From assembly GCF_007559005.1 (NCBI RefSeq), contig NZ_CP041763.1, positions 1,272,463 to 1,336,462 of the forward strand: a stretch of 64,000 nt of DNA, written 5' to 3'. Below, in pieces: positions 57,262-64,000 of the stretch. Position 1 is the stretch's first letter; each line of letters begins with the position of its first letter. Under the pieces are notes generated by a model, which did no database searches, was not told the origin of the DNA, and was given only the letters and a program-made list of their open reading frames with translations. Origin of the DNA: Gordonia zhaorongruii. GTDB lineage: Bacteria; Actinomycetota; Actinomycetes; Mycobacteriales; Mycobacteriaceae. The position numbers were made by a program, and so were the translations under genes.

Positions 57262-57867
57262 ATGAACATGTTCAATGAACGTGTTCAGTCAGGGCGTGAG
57301 GTGCAGCGCGAGCGGACGCGCGAGCACGTCATCACCGCCGCGCAGAGCTTGTTCACCGAGTACGGCTTCGCGGACACCACTGTCCGGAGGATCGCCGCCG
57401 CAGCTCAGGTCAGCGTGGGGACGGTCATGTCCGTCGGAGACAAGGACGCGCTCCTGATCGCCTCGTTCGATCGCTGGATCGGGGCAGTGCATCGTGGACG
57501 TGCGGGCGATGCGGCGCCTGTGGGGGCGAATACCGCGACCTCGCCGATCGACCGGATCGGTGACGTCGTGCAGCCGTTCCTCGACATCTTCGCCGCCGAC
57601 ATGGACCTGGCGCGCGAGTACGGCGCCGTGCTGGCACGAGGCACGCACTCCACCGAGGTGTTCGGCGAGCTCGCCGTCGCACTTCACCGAGACTTCGCCA
57701 CGGTGTTCACCGACGCCGGATTGGGCGAGGACGCCACTGCGGCGGCTACCGCCGTCTACCTCGCATATCTGGGTCTGGTGATGACGTCGGCCATCACCGG
57801 GAACGACGTCGCGGCCATCCGCACGCAGATCGAGGGCGTTGCTGCAGTGCTCATCCGGCGGCGATGA
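57262..57867 (+). CDS. TetR-family transcriptional regulator
   Basis: A 201-residue repressor with the TetR HTH in residues 18-62: RERTREHVITAAQSLFTEYG, followed by FADTTVRRIAAAAQVSVGTV. The C-terminal ligand domain has no recognised specificity. The start is uncertain: ATG 57262 or in-frame ATG 57268, the latter 7 bases after a TAATGT -10 (57255-57260). Twin palindromes lie across the start, so it probably represses itself and the small membrane protein 29 bases downstream. Confidence 0.85.
   Translation: MNMFNERVQSGREVQRERTREHVITAAQSLFTEYGFADTTVRRIAAAAQVSVGTVMSVGDKDALLIASFDRWIGAVHRGRAGDAAPVGANTATSPIDRIGDVVQPFLDIFAADMDLAREYGAVLARGTHSTEVFGELAVALHRDFATVFTDAGLGEDATAAATAVYLAYLGLVMTSAITGNDVAAIRTQIEGVAAVLIRRR
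57263..57287 (+). promoter_or_regulatory. Twin TetR operator overlapping the start codon
   Basis: TGAACATGTTCA at 57263-57274 and TGAACGTGTTCA at 57276-57287, each a palindrome or near palindrome, with 13-bp centre-to-centre spacing. They straddle the translation start, so binding would block initiation. Confidence 0.7.
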
Positions 57868-57896
57868 ACCCGGTGAGCTGACAGAGAGGCACGAAG

Positions 57897-58256
57897 ATGT
57901 TCTTCACTCCCGACCCGGCCTGGCCGGTGATCATCCTGGCGGCGATCGTCGGCGGCGACGCTCTGATGTCGATCAGGCCGCCGAGGTTCATCCGAGAGTG
58001 CTACGCAGGCGTGGGCTTCCCCCTCGACTGGGGGTGGGTGCTCGTGTACGTCAAACTGCTCGCCGTCGCCGGGCTCCTCGTCGGCCTCGAGTACGACGGT
58101 GTCGGCGTCGCGGCGTGCGCGGGCGTCGTCGCCTACTTCCTTGCGGCCACCGCCGCGCACGTCCGCGCGAGGTTCACCGGAACGGAGTTCTGGGTGAACT
58201 GCCTCGGAATGCTGGCGCTGGCCGTGGGTGTTCTCGGCTACTCGTTCGTGTGGTGA
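57897..58256 (+). CDS. Small four-helix membrane protein (DoxX-like)
   Basis: A 119-residue protein with four hydrophobic stretches: WPVIILAAIVGGDALMSI, GWVLVYVKLLAVAGLLVGLE, GVAACAGVVAYFLAATAAHV and WVNCLGMLALAVGVLGYSFV. Size and layout resemble DoxX-like proteins, but no signature was confirmed. It follows the TetR gene by 29 bases on the same strand and is probably its regulated partner. ATG at 57897, GAGAGG at 57883-57888. Confidence 0.65.
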   Translation: MFFTPDPAWPVIILAAIVGGDALMSIRPPRFIRECYAGVGFPLDWGWVLVYVKLLAVAGLLVGLEYDGVGVAACAGVVAYFLAATAAHVRARFTGTEFWVNCLGMLALAVGVLGYSFVW

Positions 58257-58272
58257 TCGAGGTACCGGGTTC

Positions 58273-58620
58273 CTAGTGCTGCTGCTCCCAGTAGTCGGCG
58301 ACGACGTCGCGGTACTGCGGGAAGCGCTCGATGAACGACTGCGTGTAGGTGCACACGGGCACCACGTGGCGACCTTCGGACTCGATGGTGTCCAGCAGCG
58401 TGGCGACGAGCAGTCGTGCGAACCCCGCGCGGGCGAACCGTTCGGTGACGACCGTGTGCAGCAGGATGAGATCTCCGCTGTCGTTCGTCTCGTAACCTGC
58501 GACGCCGATCAGCTCTTCGCCCGACCAGAGTTCGTACCGGTCGCGGTCGGGATTGTGTCGCAACTCCGGCTCGTGCTCGAGCTGCACCGTGGGCGGCGGA
58601 ACAGGTGTGCGCTGCGTCAT
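58273..58620 (-). CDS. YjdJ/NATD1-type N-acetyltransferase
   Basis: A 115-residue compact GNAT: RYELWSGEELIGVAGYETND, then LILLHTVVTERFARAGFARL (short acetyl-CoA motif) and HVVPVCTYTQSFIERFPQYR. This is the minimal YjdJ/NATD1 fold whose substrates are mostly unknown. ATG at 58620 fits the family; upstream open frame is shadow of the phosphoesterase. Convergent with the small membrane protein, 16-base gap. Confidence 0.83.
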   Translation of the reverse strand: MTQRTPVPPPTVQLEHEPELRHNPDRDRYELWSGEELIGVAGYETNDSGDLILLHTVVTERFARAGFARLLVATLLDTIESEGRHVVPVCTYTQSFIERFPQYRDVVADYWEQQH

Positions 58621-58669
58621 ACTCCCACCGTAGTCCCCGCGCTCAGTGCTCCGTGGCAGCATGGTCGCC

Positions 58670-59629
58670 ATGGCTACACTCTGGGCGATCAGCGACCTGC
58701 ACGTGTCCCACCGCGGTAACGAGCAGATCCTCGACCAGGTCCGGCCGAAGCAGGCGGGGGACTGGTTGATCGTCGCGGGTGACGTCGCCGAGCGCACCGA
58801 CGACATCATCGACACGCTGCGCAGGCTCGCGGCGCGCTTCACGACCGTGATCTGGGTACCGGGTAACCACGAGCTCTACACGACGGCGAAGGATCCGCTG
58901 CAGCTGCACGGCGTCGCGCGGTACGACTACCTCGTCCAGGCGTGCCGGGACATCGGAGTGGTCACACCGGAGGACATCTACCCGCTGTTCGACCCCGGCG
59001 ACGGCTCCGATCCGGTGCGCGTCGTGCCGATGTTCCTGCTGTACGACTACACGTTCCGGCCCGAGGGCACGGTCTCCGCGCTGCAGGCGCTGGCCGTTGC
59101 ACGCGAGCGCAACGTCGTCGCGACCGACGAGTTCCTGCTCTCGCCGGAGCCGTTCGGTACCCGTGACGCGTGGGGGCGGGCCCGGATCGAGGCGACTCGC
59201 ACTCGGCTGGAGGCACTCGACCCGACCGAGCGAACTGTTCTCATCAACCACTGGCCGCTGCGCCGCGAGCCGTGCGACGCGCTCATGTACCCCGAGTTCG
59301 CGCTGTGGTGCGGCAGCGAGCTGACCGCCGATTGGCACACCCGTTTCAACGCGGTGTGCAGCGTGTACGGCCACCTGCACATCCCGCGCACCACCTGGTA
59401 CGACGGAGTCCGGTTCGAGGAGGTCTCCGTCGGGTACCCGCGGGAGTGGAAGCGACGCGGTCTGGCGGATCCGTTGCTCCGGCCGATCGTCCCGGACGGC
59501 GGCATCACGCCGTCCGATCTCCCCGAGCACGGAGCCCGTTTCGAGCTGCCGCCGGATTACGAGGAGAAGGCCGCCGAATTCCGGAAGCGGATCGAGGAAC
59601 GGCGCGCACGTCGTTCCGGTCGCGGATAG
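58670..59629 (+). CDS. Calcineurin-like metallophosphoesterase
   Basis: A 319-residue dinuclear-metal phosphoesterase. Ligands: Asp and His in AISDLHVSHRG, Asp in VAGDVAE, Asn and His in VPGNHELY, His in LINHWPL, and GHLHIPRTT. The substrate is unknown. The homologue Rv2795c lies directly before pptT, and this pairing is known to matter for phosphopantetheine balance: the phosphoesterase PptH opposes PptT by removing phosphopantetheine from carrier proteins. ATG at 58670 is used; ATG 58661 is an alternative. Confidence 0.9.
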   Translation: MATLWAISDLHVSHRGNEQILDQVRPKQAGDWLIVAGDVAERTDDIIDTLRRLAARFTTVIWVPGNHELYTTAKDPLQLHGVARYDYLVQACRDIGVVTPEDIYPLFDPGDGSDPVRVVPMFLLYDYTFRPEGTVSALQALAVARERNVVATDEFLLSPEPFGTRDAWGRARIEATRTRLEALDPTERTVLINHWPLRREPCDALMYPEFALWCGSELTADWHTRFNAVCSVYGHLHIPRTTWYDGVRFEEVSVGYPREWKRRGLADPLLRPIVPDGGITPSDLPEHGARFELPPDYEEKAAEFRKRIEERRARRSGRG

Positions 59630-59678
59630 GGCGCCTCCTGCTCGTCCGGCAGGGAGTGCTTCTGGCACTATTGGCCGC

Positions 59679-60365
59679 ATGATCTCGCGACTCATGCCGA
59701 CAGGTGTCGGTGCTGCTGAGGCCTTCGACGATCCGCCGGGACTCACCGTGCATCCCGCCGAGGAGGGGCTGATCTCGAAGGCCGTGGACAAGCGCAGGCG
59801 GGAGTTCATCACTGCCCGGCACTGTGCGCGAACGGCGCTGGGGCAGCTCGGGTTCGAGCCCGTGCCGATTCTGCGCGGGGAGCGGGGAATGCCGTTGTGG
59901 CCCAGTCAAGTGGTCGGCAGTCTGACGCACTGCGACGGCTATCGTGCGGCCGTGGTGGCGTATGCGATGCAGGTACGGTCCCTCGGCATCGACGCCGAAC
60001 CGCACCTCGCGCTGCCCGACGGGGTGCTCGAGCACACGTCCATCGACCAGGAGCGCGCGGTGCTGGCGGACCGCGATGACGAGTTGCATTGGGATCGGCT
60101 GCTGTTCTGCGCGAAGGAGGCCACCTACAAGACGTGGTTCCCGCTCACGCACCGGTGGCTCGGATTCGAAGACGCGCACATCACGTTCGAGCGCGATGCG
60201 GATCCAGGGGACGGCACAGCAGAGGGCGGTGCCATCACCGGCACCTTCACCTCGACCATCCTGATCGACGGCGCGACGGTCGACGGCGGTGACCCGCTGC
60301 TCACCCTGCCCGGTCGTTGGGTCGTCGCGGACGGGCTGATCCTCACTTCGATCGCGCTGACCTGA
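59679..60365 (+). CDS. pptT: 4'-phosphopantetheinyl transferase PptT
   Basis: Loads phosphopantetheine from CoA onto carrier domains of polyketide and nonribosomal synthetases; 228 residues. Sfp-type motifs: GSLTHCDGYRAAVVA, GIDAEP and LLFCAKEATYKTWFPLTHRW. The neighbouring phosphoesterase and truB match the mycobacterial locus. ATG 59679 lies 7 bases after CACTAT, consistent with a leaderless start. Its products would depend on synthetases outside the window. Confidence 0.92.
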   Translation: MISRLMPTGVGAAEAFDDPPGLTVHPAEEGLISKAVDKRRREFITARHCARTALGQLGFEPVPILRGERGMPLWPSQVVGSLTHCDGYRAAVVAYAMQVRSLGIDAEPHLALPDGVLEHTSIDQERAVLADRDDELHWDRLLFCAKEATYKTWFPLTHRWLGFEDAHITFERDADPGDGTAEGGAITGTFTSTILIDGATVDGGDPLLTLPGRWVVADGLILTSIALT

Positions 60366-60366
60366 C

Positions 60367-61266
60367 ATGGCCGACTCCACCATCGAGAACGCCGGCCTGC
60401 TCGTCGTCGACAAGGCCGCGGGCGTGACGAGCCACGACGTGGTCTCCCAGTGCCGCAAGGTCTTCGGGACGCGTCGCATCGGCCATGCGGGGACGCTCGA
60501 CCCCATGGCCACCGGGGTGCTGGTGATCGGTGTCGAACGGGCCACCAAGCTTCTCGGGCTGCTGTCGCTGACCACGAAGTCGTACGCGGCCACGATCCGG
60601 CTCGGGCAGTCGACGACGACGGATGACGCCGACGGCGAGGTCACCGAGGCGACGGCTGCGGGCGATGTCGGCGACGGCGCGATCGCCACCGGGATACGGG
60701 ACCTGACCGGCGAGATCTCCCAGGTGCCCGCCAAGGTGAGTGCGATCAAGGTCGACGGTCACCGGGCGCATGCGCTCGTCCGCGGCGGCACCGAGTTCGA
60801 ACTGGCCGCGCGGCCGGTGACCGTCTCGCGTTTCGAGGTCCTCGAGACCCGGCGCGACGGCGACTTCGTCGACCTGGTCGTGGAGGTCGACTGTTCGTCC
60901 GGAACCTACATACGTTCGCTCGCACGGGATCTCGGTGCGGCGCTGGGGGTCGGCGGGCACCTGACGGCGCTGCGTCGCACGGCCGTCGGTCCGTTCACCC
61001 TCGAACACGCCCGCACGATGGAAGCGGTCACCGCCGATCCCGGACTGAGCATGGGCATCGACGACGCGGCCAAGCTGTGCTTCCCGCACCGGCCGATCAG
61101 CGACGACGAGGCCGAGTCGATCAGTCAGGGTCGCTGGCTCGAGCCGGTGGGCCGTACCGGGATCTACACCGTCGTCGACCCGTCCGGTCAGGCGATCGCG
61201 CTGGTTCAGGAGAAGGGTCGGCGGGCGAGTTCGGTGATGGTGGTCCGCCCCGCGACGCTGCGCTGA
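60367..61266 (+). CDS. truB: tRNA pseudouridine(55) synthase
   Basis: Makes pseudouridine 55 in tRNA. The 299-residue product shows VVDKAAGVTSHDVVSQCRKV, then RRIGHAGTLDPMATGVL with catalytic Asp in GTLDP, ATKLLGLLSLTTKSYAATIR and DCSSGTYIRSLARDLG. The ATG is 1 base after the pptT stop. Ends convergent with the mntR-like gene (11-base gap). Confidence 0.95.
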   Translation: MADSTIENAGLLVVDKAAGVTSHDVVSQCRKVFGTRRIGHAGTLDPMATGVLVIGVERATKLLGLLSLTTKSYAATIRLGQSTTTDDADGEVTEATAAGDVGDGAIATGIRDLTGEISQVPAKVSAIKVDGHRAHALVRGGTEFELAARPVTVSRFEVLETRRDGDFVDLVVEVDCSSGTYIRSLARDLGAALGVGGHLTALRRTAVGPFTLEHARTMEAVTADPGLSMGIDDAAKLCFPHRPISDDEAESISQGRWLEPVGRTGIYTVVDPSGQAIALVQEKGRRASSVMVVRPATLR

Positions 61267-61277
61267 TCGAGCGGGCG

Positions 61278-61961
61278 CTACGTCCGGTCGAGGAAGATCG
61301 CACGGGCGGCGATGTCGCCCAGGTGGATCGGCTCGCCGTCGTTGACGTGGACCGTGACGGTTCCGGCGAACGGTCGCTTCTGGGACATGTGCACGCGGCA
61401 GTCCAGGGCGATGCCGATCTCCTCGAAGTAGCGCAGCATCTCCGGATCGGAGTCCGAGATGCGGGTGATCACCCCGCGCTCGTCGACGTCCAGGTCGGCC
61501 AGGTGCAGTGCGACGGCGTTCGGGACCGTGCCGTTCGCGTCCGGGATCGGATCGCCGTGCGGGTCGCGGCGAGGATGACCGAGTTTGGTGTCGATGTGCC
61601 GGAGGAGTCGTTCGGACACGGCGTGCTCGAGGACCTCCGCGTCCTCGTGAACCTCGTCCCACCCGTACCCGAGCTCGCGGACGAGGAACGTCTCGAGCAG
61701 ACGGTGGCGCCGGACCATGCCGACCGCGGCTTCGCGGCCGGTATCGGTGAGGGTCACCGCACCGTACGGGGCATGGTCCACCAAGCCCTGGTCGGCGAGT
61801 TTCCGAATGCCCTCCGAAGCCGTGGACGGAGATACGCTCAGTGCTTCGGCCAGCAGTTTCGTGGTGACCTTCGTGTCCGACCACTCCTGAGAGGTCCAGA
61901 TGACTTTCAGATAGTCCTGGGTCACTGCCGACAGTTCGTCGACCGGTCGAGAGTCAGGCAT
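61278..61961 (-). CDS. DtxR-family metal-dependent regulator (MntR/SirR-like)
   Basis: A 227-residue repressor: N-terminal wHTH (VDELSAVTQDYLKVIWTSQE and LLAEALSVSPSTASEGIRKL), metal-binding dimer domain (HRLLETFLVRELGYGWDEVH and EDAEVLEHAVSERLLRHID), and a FeoA/SH3-like C-terminus. Its place next to ribF and truB is that of the mycobacterial manganese regulator MntR (Rv2788), so Mn sensing is more likely than Fe. The ATG 61961 is 7 bases after a TAAGGT -10; ATG 61967 and GTG 61979 are alternatives. Confidence 0.87.
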   Translation of the reverse strand: MPDSRPVDELSAVTQDYLKVIWTSQEWSDTKVTTKLLAEALSVSPSTASEGIRKLADQGLVDHAPYGAVTLTDTGREAAVGMVRRHRLLETFLVRELGYGWDEVHEDAEVLEHAVSERLLRHIDTKLGHPRRDPHGDPIPDANGTVPNAVALHLADLDVDERGVITRISDSDPEMLRYFEEIGIALDCRVHMSQKRPFAGTVTVHVNDGEPIHLGDIAARAIFLDRT

Positions 61962-61968
61962 GGACATG

Positions 61969-61974
61969 ACCTTA
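61969..61974 (-). promoter_or_regulatory. -10 element of the mntR-like gene
   Basis: TAAGGT on the minus strand, 7 bases before ATG 61961, again leaderless spacing. Back to back with the ribF -10 at 62009-62014. Confidence 0.4.
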
Positions 61975-62008
61975 CCCACCGCGGGATGCCGTGTCGGTCG
62001 GCGAGTCG

Positions 62009-62014
62009 TAGTCT
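62009..62014 (+). promoter_or_regulatory. -10 element of a leaderless ribF transcript
   Basis: TAGTCT lies 6 bases before GTG 62021. Confidence 0.45.
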
Positions 62015-62020
62015 TAATGG

Positions 62021-62983
62021 GTGTTGCGTTGGCGAGGCTTGGATGACGTACCGGCCGGATGGGGACGATGTGTCGTCACCATCGGCGTATTCGACGGGAT
62101 CCACCGGGGGCATGCGCAGCTGGTGACCGCCGCGACGCGTGCCGCCGCGGAGCGAGGTGTGCCGTCGGTTCTGATGACGTTCGACCCGCATCCGTCCGAA
62201 GTGGTGCGGCCCGGCTCCCATCCGCCGCAGCTGTCGACGCTGCGACGCCGCGCCGACCTGGCCGAGGAGATGGGCATCGACGTCTTCTGCGTCATTCCCT
62301 TCACCGCGACCGTCGCAGGTCAGTCACCCGAGGATTTCGCGCACGAGATGCTCGTCGAGGCGCTGCACGCCGCGGAAGTGGTGGTCGGCGACAACTTCAC
62401 GTTCGGTCACAAGGCAGTCGGCGACGTTCCGAAGCTCCGCGAACTCGGGAATCGCTTCGGGTTCGAGGTGACGGGGGTGTCGCTGTTCGGCGAGCATGCC
62501 GTCACGTACTCGTCGACCTACATCCGATCGTGCATCGCGGCAGGTGACGTCGAGCTCGCGGCCGAGGCCCTCGGCCGGCCCCACCGTGTCGAGGGAGTCG
62601 TCGTGCACGGCGAGCGCCGCGGCCGTGACCTGGGTTTTCCGACCGCGAACATCGCCCCGCCCGAGCACGCCGCGATCCCGGGTGACGGCGTGTACGCCGC
62701 GTGGTTCACCGTTCTCGGTGACAAGGAGACCGACGACATCCGGGTCGGGGAGCGGTACGCTGCGTCGGTGTCCGTCGGAACCAACCCGACGTTCTCCGGA
62801 CGCAACCGCACCGTCGAGGCCTACGTGCTCGACGTCAACGCCGACCTGTACGGGATGCACGTGGCCGTCGACTTCGTGAGCCGGCTGCGCGGGATGGCGG
62901 CGTACGACGGCGTCGACGCCCTCATCGAGGCCATCTCGGACGACGTCGAGCGCACGCGGACCATTCTTTCCGCCGAGGAGTGA
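62021..62983 (+). CDS. ribF: Bifunctional riboflavin kinase/FAD synthetase
   Basis: Turns riboflavin into FMN and FAD; 320 residues. The N-terminal nucleotidyltransferase has VTIGVFDGIHRGHAQLV and MTFDPHPSEVV, with YIRSCIAAGDV. The C-terminal flavokinase has GERRGRDLGFPTANIAPPEH and SVGTNPTF. GTG 62021 is used. It precedes rpsO, as in many bacteria. Confidence 0.94.
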   Translation: MLRWRGLDDVPAGWGRCVVTIGVFDGIHRGHAQLVTAATRAAAERGVPSVLMTFDPHPSEVVRPGSHPPQLSTLRRRADLAEEMGIDVFCVIPFTATVAGQSPEDFAHEMLVEALHAAEVVVGDNFTFGHKAVGDVPKLRELGNRFGFEVTGVSLFGEHAVTYSSTYIRSCIAAGDVELAAEALGRPHRVEGVVVHGERRGRDLGFPTANIAPPEHAAIPGDGVYAAWFTVLGDKETDDIRVGERYAASVSVGTNPTFSGRNRTVEAYVLDVNADLYGMHVAVDFVSRLRGMAAYDGVDALIEAISDDVERTRTILSAEE

Positions 62984-63045
62984 GGCGCAGGGCTGCGCCG
63001 GGTTCGCGGTTCGGCCTGGATTCACGGTTAACCGGGGTCGGCTGG

Positions 63046-63051
63046 TAACGT
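63046..63051 (+). promoter_or_regulatory. Possible rpsO -10 element
   Basis: TAACGT lies 93 bases before rpsO. A weak TTCACG (63021-63026) at 19 bases spacing could be the -35 element. Confidence 0.35.
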
Positions 63052-63143
63052 GACCGGCTGGTGTCAGCTGCGGTCCGTGGTGGCGCACCCTCCGCCTGGT
63101 GGCGGGGCCTGGAGCACGGAACTGAAAAACAAGGAGAACTCTC

Positions 63144-63413
63144 ATGGCACTCACCGCCGACGAGAAGAAGGCCGTACTCAGCGAGTACGGCGTGCACGAG
63201 ACCGACACCGGTTCGCCGGAAGCTCAGGTCGCACTGCTGACCAAGCGCATCAAGGACCTGACCGAGCACCTCAAGTCCCACAAGCACGATCACCACAGCC
63301 GTCGCGGACTGCTGCTGCTGGTCGGCCGTCGCCGTCGTCTCCTCAAGTACCTCGCGAGCGTCGACATCGCTCGTTACCGCTCGCTGATCGAGCGCCTGGG
63401 CATGCGTCGCTGA
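63144..63413 (+). CDS. rpsO: 30S ribosomal protein uS15
   Basis: Small-subunit protein, 89 residues, binding 16S rRNA helices 20-22. Signature: [60 protein letters not shown] and the end [15 protein letters not shown] at 63144 after AAGGAGA (63130-63136). A strong hairpin separates it from pnp. Confidence 0.97.
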   Translation: MALTADEKKAVLSEYGVHETDTGSPEAQVALLTKRIKDLTEHLKSHKHDHHSRRGLLLLVGRRRRLLKYLASVDIARYRSLIERLGMRR

Positions 63414-63430
63414 CGCACCCGGAGACCACC

Positions 63431-63470
63431 ACCGGAGGCCGCAGACCCACTCGGGTCTGCGGCCTCCGGT
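63431..63470 (+). terminator. Hairpin after rpsO
   Basis: ACCGGAGGCCGCAGACCC (63431-63448) and GGGTCTGCGGCCTCCGGT (63453-63470) are perfectly complementary, with a 4-base loop ACTC. No long T-run follows, but the stem of 18 pairs is very stable. Function as terminator or RNA 3' end is likely. Confidence 0.8.
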
Positions 63471-63481
63471 GTTCGTCGTGC

Positions 63482-63495
63482 CAGAATGTTAGGCT
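63482..63495 (+). promoter_or_regulatory. Probable pnp promoter -10 region
   Basis: CAGAAT (63482-63487) and TAGGCT (63490-63495) are both plausible -10 elements just after the rpsO hairpin. Either would give a leader of about 255 bases. Confidence 0.4.
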
Positions 63496-63510
63496 GGTAG
63501 CCGGAATGAA

Positions 63511-63744
63511 GTGCCGGTGACGGCACGTCGTTCGTGACCCGATAGATCGGTCCTCGGTAGTGGCGGCCGGAACATGATTCCGGCTGCTTCGATCGAAGGC
63601 CGTCTACGCGCAACGCATGGAGCGTTTGCCACGTCCGACCACGGCCTCTCTCACGTCTCTTCATTCACACGATCCGTCGCGCCGTAAGCGCCGGATCGAC
63701 AGTTGTATATCCCGGTCGCGGCGTTCGCGACCGCACAGAGAGGG
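63511..63744 (+). promoter_or_regulatory. Structured 5' leader of pnp
   Basis: The 342-base gap between rpsO and pnp holds no gene. After the rpsO hairpin it contains several stem-loops: GTGCCG-GTGA-CGGCAC (63511-63526), GCCGGAA/TTCCGGC (63566-63584), CGATCCG/CGGATCG (63671-63699) and GGTCGCG-CGTT-CGCGACC (63715-63732). The last directly precedes AGAGAGGG (63737-63744), the Shine-Dalgarno region. E. coli pnp is autoregulated through its leader by RNase III and PNPase; this may be similar. Confidence 0.55.
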
Positions 63745-63755
63745 TTTTTCTCTTC

Positions 63756-64000
63756 ATGACTGATGTCACCAACGACTTCGATGACTCGATCACCGAAGTC
63801 TCCGCCGTCATCGACAACGGAGCGTTCGGAAAGCGCAACATCCGTTTCGAGACCGGTCGCCTCGCTCTGCAGGCAGCCGGTGCGGTCACCGCATACCTGG
63901 ACGAGGGAACGATGATTCTCTCGACCACCACCGCGTCGAAGGCACCGAAGGAGCACTTCGACTTCTTCCCGCTGACCGTCGACGTCGAAGAGCGCATGTA
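63756..64000 (+). CDS. pnp: Polynucleotide phosphorylase, 5' part
   Basis: 3'-5' exoribonuclease of RNA decay, PNPase. Only the first 81 codons are present; the gene runs off the right edge. They read [20 protein letters not shown], then [20 protein letters not shown], the first RNase-PH-like domain, with [13 protein letters not shown] at the edge. ATG at 63756 follows AGAGAGGG. No stop occurs in the window. Confidence 0.93.
   Translation, partial: MTDVTNDFDDSITEVSAVIDNGAFGKRNIRFETGRLALQAAGAVTAYLDEGTMILSTTTASKAPKEHFDFFPLTVDVEERM

Noticed and set aside
1..64000. tRNA or rRNA genes
   Set aside because: No T-arm-like GGTTCGAATCC pattern with flanking cloverleaf arms was found by reading; a covariance-model scan would be decisive.

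Overview
The window reads as a chromosome segment of a high-G+C actinomycete of the order Mycobacteriales (Corynebacteriales), most likely Gordonia or a close relative. The evidence is the dense high-GC coding with many GTG starts, mycothione reductase, malate:quinone oxidoreductase, an IdeR/DtxR-type iron box, a 13E12/DUF222 remnant behind a mycobacterial-type SOS box, and gene order that follows the Mycobacterium ffh-to-pnp region closely (from memory of that map; no search was run). The genus is inference.

Layout. 1-8.5 kb: 3' end of ffh, an amidohydrolase, rpsP-khpA-rimM-trmD, an unusual disordered protein, rplS, lepB, rnhB, DUF2469. 8.6-17.8 kb: yraN, a ComM-like ATPase, dprA, a lipoprotein, an iron-boxed siderophore-interacting protein, xerC, an M23 protein, rpsB-tsf, and an ArsR/SRPBCC pair. 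17.9-28.5 kb: pyrH-frr-cdsA, lapA-like, rlmN, DUF2631, dxr, rip1-like protease, ispG, GNAT, penicillin-binding lipoprotein. 28.5-31.4 kb: haemin uptake operon hmuTUV on the minus strand with an iron-box-like site. 31.5-44.6 kb: map, cobQ, two alpha/beta hydrolases, mtr, mqo, a fused AAA-VWA chelatase, cobO, cobB, cysG. 44.7-49.4 kb: broken DUF222-HNH gene with SOS box, GNAT, yaaA, proS, and a DUF4439-type pair. 49.4-57.9 kb: rimP-nusA-ylxR-infB-rbfA-nrnA-dinF and a self-regulating TetR gene with a small membrane protein. 57.9-64 kb: GNAT, phosphoesterase, pptT, truB, mntR-like, ribF, rpsO and the 5' end of pnp.

Most genes are housekeeping: ribosomal proteins and their modification, translation initiation and elongation, RNA turnover, the MEP isoprenoid pathway (dxr, ispG), phospholipid and UMP synthesis, protein secretion and intramembrane proteolysis. 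Accessory themes are iron (sip, hmuTUV, mntR), corrinoid and sirohaem synthesis (cobQ, chelatase, cobO, cobB, cysG) and thiol redox (mtr).

Two patterns recur. Many genes begin six to eight bases after a TANNNT -10 hexamer with no ribosome-binding site, which indicates leaderless transcripts. The ribosomal-protein genes instead have leaders, Shine-Dalgarno sequences and strong terminators. No CRISPR array, tRNA, rRNA, intact insertion sequence or phage was seen. The most unusual items are the DUF222 remnant with its SOS box, the disordered protein between trmD and rplS, the twin palindromes at the TetR start, the shared iron-box sequence, and the structured pnp leader.
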